A stretch of DNA of 64,000 bases from NCBI RefSeq assembly GCF_004614235.1, contig NZ_SPVH01000006.1, positions 930,001 to 994,000 on the forward strand. Reading direction: 5' to 3'. Each line of letters opens with the position of its first letter. The first letter of the stretch is position 1. This document shows positions 36,679-44,464 of this stretch, in pieces. Position numbers and translations under genes: made by a program. A model generated the notes under the pieces. It saw nothing but the letters and a program-made list of their open reading frames with translations. It was not told the DNA's origin and did no database searches. Origin of the DNA: Brevundimonas intermedia. Its GTDB lineage: Bacteria; Pseudomonadota; Alphaproteobacteria; Caulobacterales; Caulobacteraceae.

Positions 36679-37311
36679 ATCGGGGGTAATCTCGACGATG
36701 TCCTGAGCGACATCCGCGCCTGTCGCGCCTGCGCGGGCGTGTTGCCGCACACGCCGCGTCCGGTGGTGCGGGTGTTTCCCGAGACGCGGCTGCTGATCTG
36801 CGGCCAGGCGCCGGGGCGGCGGGTGCACGAAAGCGGCCTGCCGTTCACCGATCCGTCGGGCGACCGGTTGCGTGACTGGATGGGCGTGGACTACGAGACC
36901 TTCTATGCCGACCGCCGCATCGGCGTGGCCGCCCAGGCCTTCTGCTATCCGGGGACGGCGCCCAAGGGTGGAGACTATCCGCCGCCGACGCGGTGCGCGG
37001 ACCTGTGGCGGCCGCAACTGCTGGACGCCCTGCCGCAGATGGAACTGACTCTGCTGGTCGGCGGCTATGCCCAGGCCTGGGCGCTGGGGGATCGGGCCAA
37101 GCGCAACATGACCGAGACGGTGCAGGCGTGGCGGGACTATGCGCCTAACCTGCTGGTGTTGCCGCATCCGTCCTGGCGCAATACGGCCTGGCTGAGGAAA
37201 AACCCGTGGTTCGAGGCGGAGGTGGTTCCGTATTTGCGGGAACGGGTGCGTTCGATCCTGAGTTCTGCGACCGCTCGTCCTCGCGAAGGCGGGGACCCAG
37301 TTCTTTCGTGA
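36601..37311 (+). CDS. uracil-DNA glycosylase-family protein with repeat-derived ends
   Basis: A UDG-superfamily protein. The core starts with LDDVLSDIRACRACAGVLPHT, followed by RLLICGQAPGRRVHESGLPFTDPSGDRLRDWM (motif 1 GQAPG), CYPGTAPKGGDYPPPTRCAD, LLVGGYAQAW and the C-terminal motif LPHPSWRN. Such enzymes remove damaged bases or bind related substrates. There is no ATG near the core: TTG at 36601 lies inside the palindromic repeat and gives 236 residues; an ATG at 36343 would overlap the DUF3253 gene by 200 bp. The last 13 codons and the stop come from a second repeat copy. Confidence 0.75.
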   Translation: MGSISLKIGEGGAPKDLGPRFRGDERIGGNLDDVLSDIRACRACAGVLPHTPRPVVRVFPETRLLICGQAPGRRVHESGLPFTDPSGDRLRDWMGVDYETFYADRRIGVAAQAFCYPGTAPKGGDYPPPTRCADLWRPQLLDALPQMELTLLVGGYAQAWALGDRAKRNMTETVQAWRDYAPNLLVLPHPSWRNTAWLRKNPWFEAEVVPYLRERVRSILSSATARPREGGDPVLS

Positions 37312-37327
37312 GGCGATGCGTGGGACC
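37271..37327. repeat. half copy of the palindromic repeat
   Basis: CCGCTCGTCCTCGCGAAGGC continues as a diverged direct copy of 36550-36607 (about 85 percent by eye). It supplies the last codons and the stop of the UDG-like gene, and it ends just before the ATG of the next gene (37329). Confidence 0.8.
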
Positions 37328-37328
37328 A

Positions 37329-38357
37329 ATGGTTTTGCAGTTCTCCAAGTTGATCCCGCTGGCGGCTGCGCTCGCCCTGTCCGCCTGCGCCACGCCCCAT
37401 ATCCAGTCGCCGTTGACGCCGCCGCCGGGGTTTGCGGGCGCGCATGTCGAGGATCGCGCCCTGGTCATGTCGGACGGCGCGCGTCTGCCCTATCTGCGGT
37501 GGGGACCGACGGATCGCGCGCCCTGGGCGGTGATCGTGGCGCTGCACGGTATGAACGATCACGACGCCAGCTTCCGTCTGGCCGGCCCTTGGTGGGCCGA
37601 GCAGGGGATCGAGACCTGGTCCTATGACCAGCGCGGCTTCGGCGCGGCGCCGGGGCGGGGCGAGTGGGCCGGCGAACAGAGAATGACCGACGATCTGCGC
37701 GAGATCACGGCCATGGCGCGGGCTCGCTATCCGAACGCCGTCATCGCGGTGGTGGGCGAGAGCATGGGCGGGTCGGTGACGGCGGCGGCCTTTGGCTCGG
37801 ACAATCCGCCCGATGCGGATCGCGTGGTGTTGCTGGCGCCCGGCGTCTGGGGCTGGTCGACGCAAGGTCCGCTGAACAGCGCGGCGCTGAACATCGCGGC
37901 GCGAGCGCTGGGCGACGTGGCGCTGGAGCCGCCGGAGTTCATCACCCGCGACATCCACGCCTCGTCCAATACGCTGGAACTGATCCGCAACGGGCGCGAT
38001 CCGATGAGCATTCTCGCGACGCGGTTCGACACCGTCTATGGGCTGGTCGATCTGATGGAGACCTCGTCGCGCAGCCTGGGCCGCATCCGGGGCGACGCCA
38101 TCCTGATGTACGGCGCCCACGACGAGGTGGTGAAGAAGGGACCAATGCGGCTGGCCTTGCGACGGGCCGAGGCCGAGGGCGGCACGTTGCGCACGGCCTG
38201 GTATCCGAACGGCTGGCATCTGCTGAACCGCGATCTGGACGCCGAGATCGTCTATCGCGACGTGGTGTCGTGGCTGAGAGACCCAAAGGCGCCCCTGCCA
38301 TCGGGCGCGCCAGCCGTCTTGCCACAGCTGGACCGCAAGGCTTCGGCCGTTCCGTAA
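37329..38357 (+). CDS. alpha/beta-hydrolase lipoprotein (lysophospholipase-like)
   Basis: A 342-residue hydrolase. The signal peptide ends in the lipobox ALSAC (Cys20), so it should be membrane-anchored by lipid. The hydrolase domain has the oxyanion-hole motif VALHGMNDHDASF, SYDQRGFGAAPGRGEW, the nucleophile elbow VGESMGGSV (Ser) and late catalytic residues in YGAHDEVV (Asp) and GWHLLNRD (His). This pattern is that of Serine aminopeptidase S33 / monoacylglycerol lipase-like proteins. ATG at 37329 lies immediately after the repeat half-copy. Substrate is unknown. Confidence 0.85.
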   Translation: MVLQFSKLIPLAAALALSACATPHIQSPLTPPPGFAGAHVEDRALVMSDGARLPYLRWGPTDRAPWAVIVALHGMNDHDASFRLAGPWWAEQGIETWSYDQRGFGAAPGRGEWAGEQRMTDDLREITAMARARYPNAVIAVVGESMGGSVTAAAFGSDNPPDADRVVLLAPGVWGWSTQGPLNSAALNIAARALGDVALEPPEFITRDIHASSNTLELIRNGRDPMSILATRFDTVYGLVDLMETSSRSLGRIRGDAILMYGAHDEVVKKGPMRLALRRAEAEGGTLRTAWYPNGWHLLNRDLDAEIVYRDVVSWLRDPKAPLPSGAPAVLPQLDRKASAVP

Positions 38358-38363
38358 CCTCTC

Positions 38364-38378
38364 TTAACGCGACGTTTA
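38364..38378 (+). promoter_or_regulatory. CtrA-like box upstream of fliF
   Basis: TTAA-N7-TTTA (38364-38378) has seven of eight consensus bases and lies about 50 bp before the fliF start. In Caulobacter the fliF operon is a class II flagellar operon activated by CtrA. Confidence 0.55.
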
Positions 38379-38414
38379 CCATCCAGGCGGCATTTTCTGC
38401 CTAGCGGGGCGTCT

Positions 38415-40082
38415 GTGTCTCCCGCGTGTATGGGGCGGGGACGCGTGGGCGGCTTCACAGCGGCGTTGCAGAAGTTCGGGATCGGCCGTCTGGCCGCGGT
38501 CCTCGGCGTCGCCGCGGGCGTGGCCGCCGTGCTGGTCGCCGTCATGCTGCGCATGGGCCAGGCGCCCGATGCGCTGCTCTATTCCAACTTGGATCTGCGC
38601 GAAGCCAGCGAGATCACCACAGCGCTTGATCAGGCCGGTATCAAATATACGTCCAAGGGCGACGGCTCGACCGTCATGGTCAACCGCGACGACGTGGGCA
38701 CGGCGCGGATGCTGGTGGCCGAGAAGGGTCTCGTGACCTCGGGGTCGGTCGGCTACGAGCTGTTCGACAATCAGTCCGTTCTGGGCCAGACCGAGTTTCA
38801 GCAGCAGTTGAACGAGCAGCGCGCGCTGCAGGGCGAACTGTCGCGCACCATCATGTCGATGCGCGGTATCACCGCCGCCCGCGTCCACATCACCATGCCG
38901 CGCCGCGAGATGTTCACCTCCGCCGCCGGCGATCCGACCGCCGCCGTTCTGGTGGGGCTGGGCGGCCGCGATCTGAGCGCGGATCAGGTGCGGGCGATCC
39001 GCAACCTGGTGGCCTCGTCCGTGCCGAACCTGAAGCCCGATCGCGTCACAGTCGCCGACCAGAACAACCGCACCCTGGCCGCCGGCAGCGACGACGGGAC
39101 CTTCTCCTCGGCTTCCGCCGCCGAGGCCAAGGGCAATACCGAAAGCCAGCTTCAGGCGCGCATCAAGGACATCGTCGAAGGCGTCGTGGGCATCGGCTCG
39201 GCTCGGGTTCAGGTGACGGCCGACATCGATCAGAGCCGCGCCACCACCCAGGAAGAGAAGTTCGATCCCGATGGCCAGGTCGTCCGTTCGACCACCACCA
39301 ACGGCTCGCAGTCCGCCGACAACACCGCCCAGCCCGACGGCGGCGTGACCGCCACGAACAACATCCCCGGCGGCGCGGCGCCCGGCGCCACGCCGGCCGG
39401 TTCGACCAACAGCGAGAACGCCGAGACCACCAACTACGAAATCTCCAAGACCACGACGACCACGACCAAGGAGCCGGGCGAGGTCAAGAAGCTGGCCGTC
39501 GCCGTCGCCGTGGACGGCAAGTGGACGCCCGCCGCCGATGGCAAGGGCGAACCGACCTATGCGCCGCGCACCGCCGAGGAAATCGCCCAAATCAAGTCGC
39601 TGGTCGCCGCCGCCGCCGGCATCGACGAGACGCGCGGCGACAAGATCGAGGTCATCAACGTCCGCTTCAACCACGACACCGGCATCGCCGGCGGTCTGGA
39701 GGGCAAGTCGTCGATACTGGACTTCTCCAAGAACGACATCATGCGCTTCGTCGAGCTCGGCATACTGACGGTCGTCGCCCTGCTGCTGATCTTCTTCGTG
39801 CTGCGTCCGCTGCTGAAGACGGCCTCGGGCGGGACGAACCTGCCGGCCGTCATGGGCTCAAACGGCATGCCGGTGACGACGGTGGCGACAACGGTGATCG
39901 GCGCCGACGGACAGCCGCAACTGGTCCAACTGCCCGCCCCGACCGAGATGGACCAGAAGATCGACATCGCCCGCATCGAGGGTCAGGTGAAGGCGTCGTC
40001 GGTCAAGAAGGTCGCCGACTTCGTTCAGGCCCATCCCGATGACGCCGCCGGCATCCTGCGCACCTGGGTGGCCGAAGGCTGA
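38415..40082 (+). CDS. fliF: flagellar M-ring protein FliF
   Basis: A 555-residue MS-ring protein. It has an N-terminal transmembrane helix (about residues 25-45), ring-building motifs with the [23 protein letters not shown] segment, a low-complexity Ser/Thr/Asn periplasmic loop, a second membrane helix ([20 protein letters not shown]) and a cytoplasmic C-terminal tail that binds FliG. The start is uncertain: GTG 38415 has GGGG 10 nt upstream, while ATG 38430 is also in frame. The stop overlaps fliG (TGATG). A CtrA-like box precedes it. It heads the operon fliF-fliG-fliH-fliN-flbD. Confidence 0.93.
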   Translation: MSPACMGRGRVGGFTAALQKFGIGRLAAVLGVAAGVAAVLVAVMLRMGQAPDALLYSNLDLREASEITTALDQAGIKYTSKGDGSTVMVNRDDVGTARMLVAEKGLVTSGSVGYELFDNQSVLGQTEFQQQLNEQRALQGELSRTIMSMRGITAARVHITMPRREMFTSAAGDPTAAVLVGLGGRDLSADQVRAIRNLVASSVPNLKPDRVTVADQNNRTLAAGSDDGTFSSASAAEAKGNTESQLQARIKDIVEGVVGIGSARVQVTADIDQSRATTQEEKFDPDGQVVRSTTTNGSQSADNTAQPDGGVTATNNIPGGAAPGATPAGSTNSENAETTNYEISKTTTTTTKEPGEVKKLAVAVAVDGKWTPAADGKGEPTYAPRTAEEIAQIKSLVAAAAGIDETRGDKIEVINVRFNHDTGIAGGLEGKSSILDFSKNDIMRFVELGILTVVALLLIFFVLRPLLKTASGGTNLPAVMGSNGMPVTTVATTVIGADGQPQLVQLPAPTEMDQKIDIARIEGQVKASSVKKVADFVQAHPDDAAGILRTWVAEG

Positions 40083-41116
40083 TGGCGAAGCTGGTCAACA
40101 AGAAGGCTGCGATCGACGACCCCAACAAGCTGACGGGGCCGGAGAAGGCCGCCGTCATTCTGCTGGCGCTGGGCGAAGAACATACCGCCCTGTGGGAGCG
40201 TCTGGACGACGACGAGGTCAAGGAGATCTCGCAGGCCATGGCGACGCTGGGCAATGTCAGCGCCGAGGCCGTCGAGGCCCTGATGATCGAGTTCGTCTCG
40301 GGCCTGTCGGGATCCGGCTCGGTCATGGGCAGCTATGAACAGACCCAGAAGCTGCTGGCCGCCTTCCTGCCCAAGGATCGCGTCGACGGCCTGATGGAGG
40401 AGATCCGGGGTCCGGCTGGTCGCACCATGTGGGACAAGCTGGGCAATGTGAACGAGGCCGTCCTCGCCAACTATCTGAAGAACGAATACCCCCAGACCGT
40501 CGCCGTCATCCTGTCCAAGGTGCGCTCGGACCACGCCGCCCGCGTCCTGACCAGCCTGCCCGAGGACTTCGCCCTGGAGTGCGTGCAGCGGATGCTGCGC
40601 ATGGAGCCGGTGCAGCGCGAGATCCTGGACAAGATCGAGGCGACGCTGCGCACCGAATTCATGTCGAACCTGGCGCGCACCTCCAAGCGCGACAGCCACG
40701 AGATGATGGCCGACATCTTCAACAGCTTCGACCGCCAGACCGAGGCTCGCTTCATCGGCGCCCTGGAAGAGCGTAATCGCGAATCGGCCGAGCGCATCCG
40801 CGCCCTGATGTTCGTGTTCGAGGACCTGTCCAAGCTGGACCCCGGCGGCGTCCAGACCCTGCTGCGCGGCGTGGACAAGGATTCGCTGGGCCTGGCGCTG
40901 AAGGGCGCCTCGGAGGGGCTGCGCGAGATGTTCTTCTCCAACATGTCCGAGCGCGCCTCAAAGATCATGCGCGAAGACATGGAATCGATGGGCCCCGTGC
41001 GTCTGAAGGACGTCGATGCGGCGCAGATGGCCATGGTTCAGGTCGCCAAGGACCTGGCCGCCAAGGGCGATATCATGCTGGCCGGCCAGGGCTCCGACGA
41101 CGAGCTGATCTACTGA
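40082..41116 (+). CDS. fliG: flagellar motor switch protein FliG
   Basis: A 344-residue C-ring protein. The N-terminal FliF-binding domain begins [19 protein letters not shown], the middle domain includes the [13 protein letters not shown] motif and the C-terminal domain carries the charged torque-generating helix with [22 protein letters not shown] and [21 protein letters not shown]. It is coupled to fliF by a one-base overlap and ends 1 bp before fliH. Confidence 0.96.
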   Translation: MAKLVNKKAAIDDPNKLTGPEKAAVILLALGEEHTALWERLDDDEVKEISQAMATLGNVSAEAVEALMIEFVSGLSGSGSVMGSYEQTQKLLAAFLPKDRVDGLMEEIRGPAGRTMWDKLGNVNEAVLANYLKNEYPQTVAVILSKVRSDHAARVLTSLPEDFALECVQRMLRMEPVQREILDKIEATLRTEFMSNLARTSKRDSHEMMADIFNSFDRQTEARFIGALEERNRESAERIRALMFVFEDLSKLDPGGVQTLLRGVDKDSLGLALKGASEGLREMFFSNMSERASKIMREDMESMGPVRLKDVDAAQMAMVQVAKDLAAKGDIMLAGQGSDDELIY

Positions 41117-41117
41117 C

Positions 41118-41780
41118 ATGACCCAGTCCCCCGAAATCCGTCACCTCTTCGCCTTCGACACCGAGTTCGACGCCGACGGCACGGTCGTGCGCCCCGGCGC
41201 CTGGACGCCGGCCAAACGCTCCTATCTGCCGGCCGAGGTCGATGCCCTGGTGGCGCAAGGCCGGCTGGAAGCCCGCCAGCAGGCGCTGGGCGAGATCGAG
41301 AACATCCGCGCCATGGCCCTGAGCAACATCGCCCAGTCGGTGGCCTCGGCCATGCCGACGCTGAAGGCCGTGGCCCAGGCGCATCGCGAGCAGTCCGCCG
41401 ACCTGGCGCTGGCCGCCGCCCGCGCCATCGGCGGGGCCGCGCTGGAGCGTTTCCCGCAGGCGCCGCTGAAGGCCGCGCTGGAAATGCTGGCGCAGGAGAT
41501 CGACGCCTCGCCGCGTCTGGTCGTTCGGACCTCGGGCCTGGACGACGAGGCGCGCGCCCTGATCCAGCAGGCCTGCGCCGACAGCGGCTTCACCGGCGTG
41601 GTCGCCTTCCGCGATGAGCCGGGCATGGCGCAGGCGGCCTTCCAGCTGGAATGGGCCGATGGCCGCGCCGACCATGATCCCAAAGGGTCGGCCGACCGTG
41701 TCGCCGAGGCGCTGACGGCCGCCCTGGCGGCCGAGGCCGGACACTCCGAATCCCTTCCCGTCGACAGGAGCATGTTCTGA
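41118..41780 (+). CDS. fliH: flagellar assembly protein FliH (FlbE)
   Basis: A 220-residue FliH-like protein. The N terminus is charged, a coiled-coil helix follows (LVAQGRLEARQQALGEIENIR; HREQSADLALAAARAIGGAAL) and a C-terminal HrpE/FliH-type domain ends with the sequence FQLEWADGRADHD. In Caulobacter this position is filled by FlbE, required for flagellar export and division timing. FliI, the ATPase partner, is not in the window. Its stop overlaps fliN by one base. Confidence 0.85.
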   Translation: MTQSPEIRHLFAFDTEFDADGTVVRPGAWTPAKRSYLPAEVDALVAQGRLEARQQALGEIENIRAMALSNIAQSVASAMPTLKAVAQAHREQSADLALAAARAIGGAALERFPQAPLKAALEMLAQEIDASPRLVVRTSGLDDEARALIQQACADSGFTGVVAFRDEPGMAQAAFQLEWADGRADHDPKGSADRVAEALTAALAAEAGHSESLPVDRSMF

Positions 41781-42112
41781 TGGCATCCGACGACCTGGCG
41801 CTGGAGGAATTCTCCAGCCTTTCCGGCCCGCCGCCGATCGACGATCACGGCGACAAGACCGCCGCCGACCTGGCCACCGTCTTCGACGTGCCGGTCAATA
41901 TCTCGGCCGTTCTGGGCAAGTCGCACATGTCGGTGGCCCAGTTGCTGAAGCTGAACAAGGGATCGGTGCTGGAGCTGGACCGCAAGGTCGGCGAGGCGAT
42001 CGACATCTTCGTCAACAACCGCCTGATCGCGCGCGGCGAGGTCGTCGTCGTCGACGACCGGCTGGGCGTGACCATGACGGAAATCATCAAGACCGAGGAC
42101 AGCGGCGCCTGA
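41780..42112 (+). CDS. fliN: flagellar motor switch protein FliN
   Basis: A 110-residue SpoA-domain protein of the C ring. The pattern VPVNISAVLGKSHMSVAQLLKLNKGSVLELD, then DIFVNNRLIARGEVVVVDDRLGVTM, is diagnostic. The short acidic N-terminal extension (LALEEFSSLSGPPP) is common in alphaproteobacteria. It is coupled to fliH and followed after 40 bp by flbD. Confidence 0.96.
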   Translation: MASDDLALEEFSSLSGPPPIDDHGDKTAADLATVFDVPVNISAVLGKSHMSVAQLLKLNKGSVLELDRKVGEAIDIFVNNRLIARGEVVVVDDRLGVTMTEIIKTEDSGA

Positions 42113-42152
42113 CGGGCGACGCGTTCGAAACAAAGATTAGAGGAGAAGAACG

Positions 42153-43565
42153 ATGCGTCTTCTGGTGGTAGGCAGACTGAGCGGACAGCTCGCTTCGGCG
42201 GTGAAGATGGCCATGGCGCACGGCGCCAAGGTCACCCACGTCGAGCGCGCCGACCAGGCGACCGAACAACTGCGCCGGGGACAGGGCGCGGACCTGCTGA
42301 TGGTCGATTATCAGCTGGACATCGCCGCCCTGATCGCCGCCAACGAGGCCGAGCGGATCACCATCCCGGTCGTGGCCTTCGGCATCGACGCCGATGCGCG
42401 CGAAGCCGCCGCCGCGATCAAGGCCGGCGCCAAGGAGTTCATCCCGCTTCCGCCCGACGCCGAACTGATCGCCGCCGTCCTGTCGGCCGTCGCCGATGAC
42501 GAAAAGCCGATGATCTCGGCCGATCCGTCGATGAAGGCCGTGCTGCAACTGGCCGACCAGGTCGCGCGCTCGGAAGCCTCGATCCTGATCACCGGCGAAA
42601 GCGGCGTCGGCAAGGAGGTGATGGCCCGGTATCTGCACGAGCATTCGCGCCGCTCCGAACGCCCCTTCATCAGCGTCAACTGCGCCGCCATTCCCGACAA
42701 TCTGCTGGAATCCGAACTGTTCGGCCACGAGAAGGGCGCCTTCACCGGGGCCGTCGCGCGCCGCATCGGCAAGTTCGAGGAGGCCGACGGCGGTACGCTG
42801 TTGCTGGACGAAATCTCTGAGATGGACGCCCGGCTTCAGGCCAAGCTGCTGCGCGCCATCCAGGAACGGGTCATCGACCGCGTTGGCGGCTCCAAGCCCG
42901 TCTCGGTCAACATCCGCATCATCGCCACCTCGAACCGCGATCTCGCCAAGGCCGTGGCGGAGGGCGTGTTCCGCGAGGATCTGCTGTATCGCCTGAACGT
43001 GGTGAACCTGCGCCTGCCGTCCTTGCGCGAGCGTCCGGGCGACATCGTGGTTCTGGCCGACCACTTCATCAAGAAATACGCCGCCGCCAACGGCGTGCCG
43101 GTGCGCCCGATCTCGGCCCAGGCGCGACAGGCCATCGCCGCCCACCGCTGGCCCGGCAACGTCCGCGAGCTTGAGAACGCCATGCACCGCGCGGTGCTGC
43201 TGGCGACGGGACCCGAGATCGATGTGGACGCCATCCGCCTGCCGGACGGTCAGCCGCTGTCGGGGCAAGGCGCGGGCGCCATGACCGGCCATGCCTATGA
43301 TGGCGGGCAGGGGGGCATCGCCGCCCGCGCCGCCCAGGCCGCCGACGCCGTGACCCGCAGCTTCGTCGGCCAGACGGTGGCGGCGATGGAAAAGACCCTG
43401 ATCCTGGACACCCTGACCCACTGCCTGGGCAATCGCACCCATGCGGCCAATATCCTGGGCATCTCGATCCGCACCCTGCGCAACAAGCTGAACGAATACT
43501 CCGATGAGGGCACGGCCATTCCTGCGCCCATGAGCGGCGTCTCGGCCTCGGGCTACGCGGCCTGA
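42153..43565 (+). CDS. flbD: sigma-54 activator FlbD
   Basis: A 470-residue NtrC-type activator of late flagellar genes. The N-terminal receiver-like domain keeps the central Asp (LLMVDYQLD) but lacks the usual acidic pair (it begins MRLLVVGRLSG), in line with FlbD control by FliX rather than classical phosphorylation. The AAA+ domain has Walker A GESGVGKE, the sigma-54 loop GAFTGA, and RWPGNVRELENA; the C-terminal Fis-type helix-turn-helix is THAANILGISIRTLRNKL. A strong AGGAGAAG site precedes ATG 42153. FlbD also represses the fliF operon in Caulobacter. Confidence 0.94.
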   Translation: MRLLVVGRLSGQLASAVKMAMAHGAKVTHVERADQATEQLRRGQGADLLMVDYQLDIAALIAANEAERITIPVVAFGIDADAREAAAAIKAGAKEFIPLPPDAELIAAVLSAVADDEKPMISADPSMKAVLQLADQVARSEASILITGESGVGKEVMARYLHEHSRRSERPFISVNCAAIPDNLLESELFGHEKGAFTGAVARRIGKFEEADGGTLLLDEISEMDARLQAKLLRAIQERVIDRVGGSKPVSVNIRIIATSNRDLAKAVAEGVFREDLLYRLNVVNLRLPSLRERPGDIVVLADHFIKKYAAANGVPVRPISAQARQAIAAHRWPGNVRELENAMHRAVLLATGPEIDVDAIRLPDGQPLSGQGAGAMTGHAYDGGQGGIAARAAQAADAVTRSFVGQTVAAMEKTLILDTLTHCLGNRTHAANILGISIRTLRNKLNEYSDEGTAIPAPMSGVSASGYAA

Positions 43566-43567
43566 GA

Positions 43568-44464
43568 ATGGCCACCGGGTTCGATCGCAGGACGCTGATC
43601 GGCGGGGCGGGCGCGCTGGCGCTTGTCGGCTGCTATCCGCGACGTGACGAACCCAAGGCGGAAGAGACCCCGCAACCTTTCCTGCTGAACGATCTGGAAG
43701 AGCGCCACGGCGGACGGTTGGGCATGGCGGCGCTGGATGTCGGCAGCCAACGCCGGGTGTCCTGGCGCGGCCAGGAGCGGTTCGCCTTCTGCTCGACCTT
43801 CAAGGCCTTCCTCGCCGTCGCCACGCTGGAGCGTGTGCAGCGCGAGGAAGAACAATTGGACCGCGCCGTCGCCGTCACGCGAGCGGACATGATCCCCCAT
43901 GCGCCGGTGACCGAAAAAGCCATCGGCCGCACCCTGACGATCCGCGAACTGATGCAGGCGGCGGTCGAGGTCAGCGACAATCCGGCGGCCAATATCCTGA
44001 TCCGTGAAATGGGTGGAATCGCCGTATGGCGTTCGTGGTGGCCGACGTTCGGCGACACCACCACCGTCATCTCGCGACTGGAGCCGGACCTGAACACCGC
44101 CCTGCCCAACGATCCGCGCGACACCTGCCTGCCGGACCAGACCATCGCCAACATCCGCGAGCTGGCGTTCAGCGATCGGCTTACGCCTGAGCATGATCAA
44201 CTGATCACCGGCTGGATGATCGGCTCGCCGACGGGCGCGAACCGCATCAAAGCGGGCGCGCCACAGGGCTGGACCGTCGCGCACAAGACCGGGACCGGAT
44301 CGAACGGCGCCACCAACGACATCGGCATGCTGACGCCGCTGTCGGGTTCGCCGGTTCTTATGGCCGCCTATTTCACCGGCGCGCCCGAGGCGACGGACGA
44401 CCAACGCGACGCCGTGATCGCCGAGGCGACGCGCCGCGCTCTGAAGGCGCTGGGCCGTGACTGA
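43568..44464 (+). CDS. class A serine beta-lactamase inside the flagellar cluster
   Basis: A 298-residue class A beta-lactamase with all motifs: S76-T-F-K79, S136-D-N138, E172-x3-N176 (RLEPDLN, the omega-loop Glu) and K240-T-G. The N terminus combines twin Arg (DRRTLIGG) with a lipobox-like LVGC (Cys22), so it is probably Tat-exported and possibly lipid-anchored. It starts 2 bp after flbD and overlaps the flhA start by 8 bp, so it is co-transcribed with flagellar genes. Spectrum cannot be predicted from sequence. The placement between flbD and flhA is unusual. Confidence 0.93.
   Translation: MATGFDRRTLIGGAGALALVGCYPRRDEPKAEETPQPFLLNDLEERHGGRLGMAALDVGSQRRVSWRGQERFAFCSTFKAFLAVATLERVQREEEQLDRAVAVTRADMIPHAPVTEKAIGRTLTIRELMQAAVEVSDNPAANILIREMGGIAVWRSWWPTFGDTTTVISRLEPDLNTALPNDPRDTCLPDQTIANIRELAFSDRLTPEHDQLITGWMIGSPTGANRIKAGAPQGWTVAHKTGTGSNGATNDIGMLTPLSGSPVLMAAYFTGAPEATDDQRDAVIAEATRRALKALGRD

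Noticed and set aside
38415-38445. Start of fliF as a frame or assembly problem
   Set aside because: Several plausible starts (GTG 38415, ATG 38430, GTG 38445) exist; the uncertainty is ordinary and does not indicate damage.
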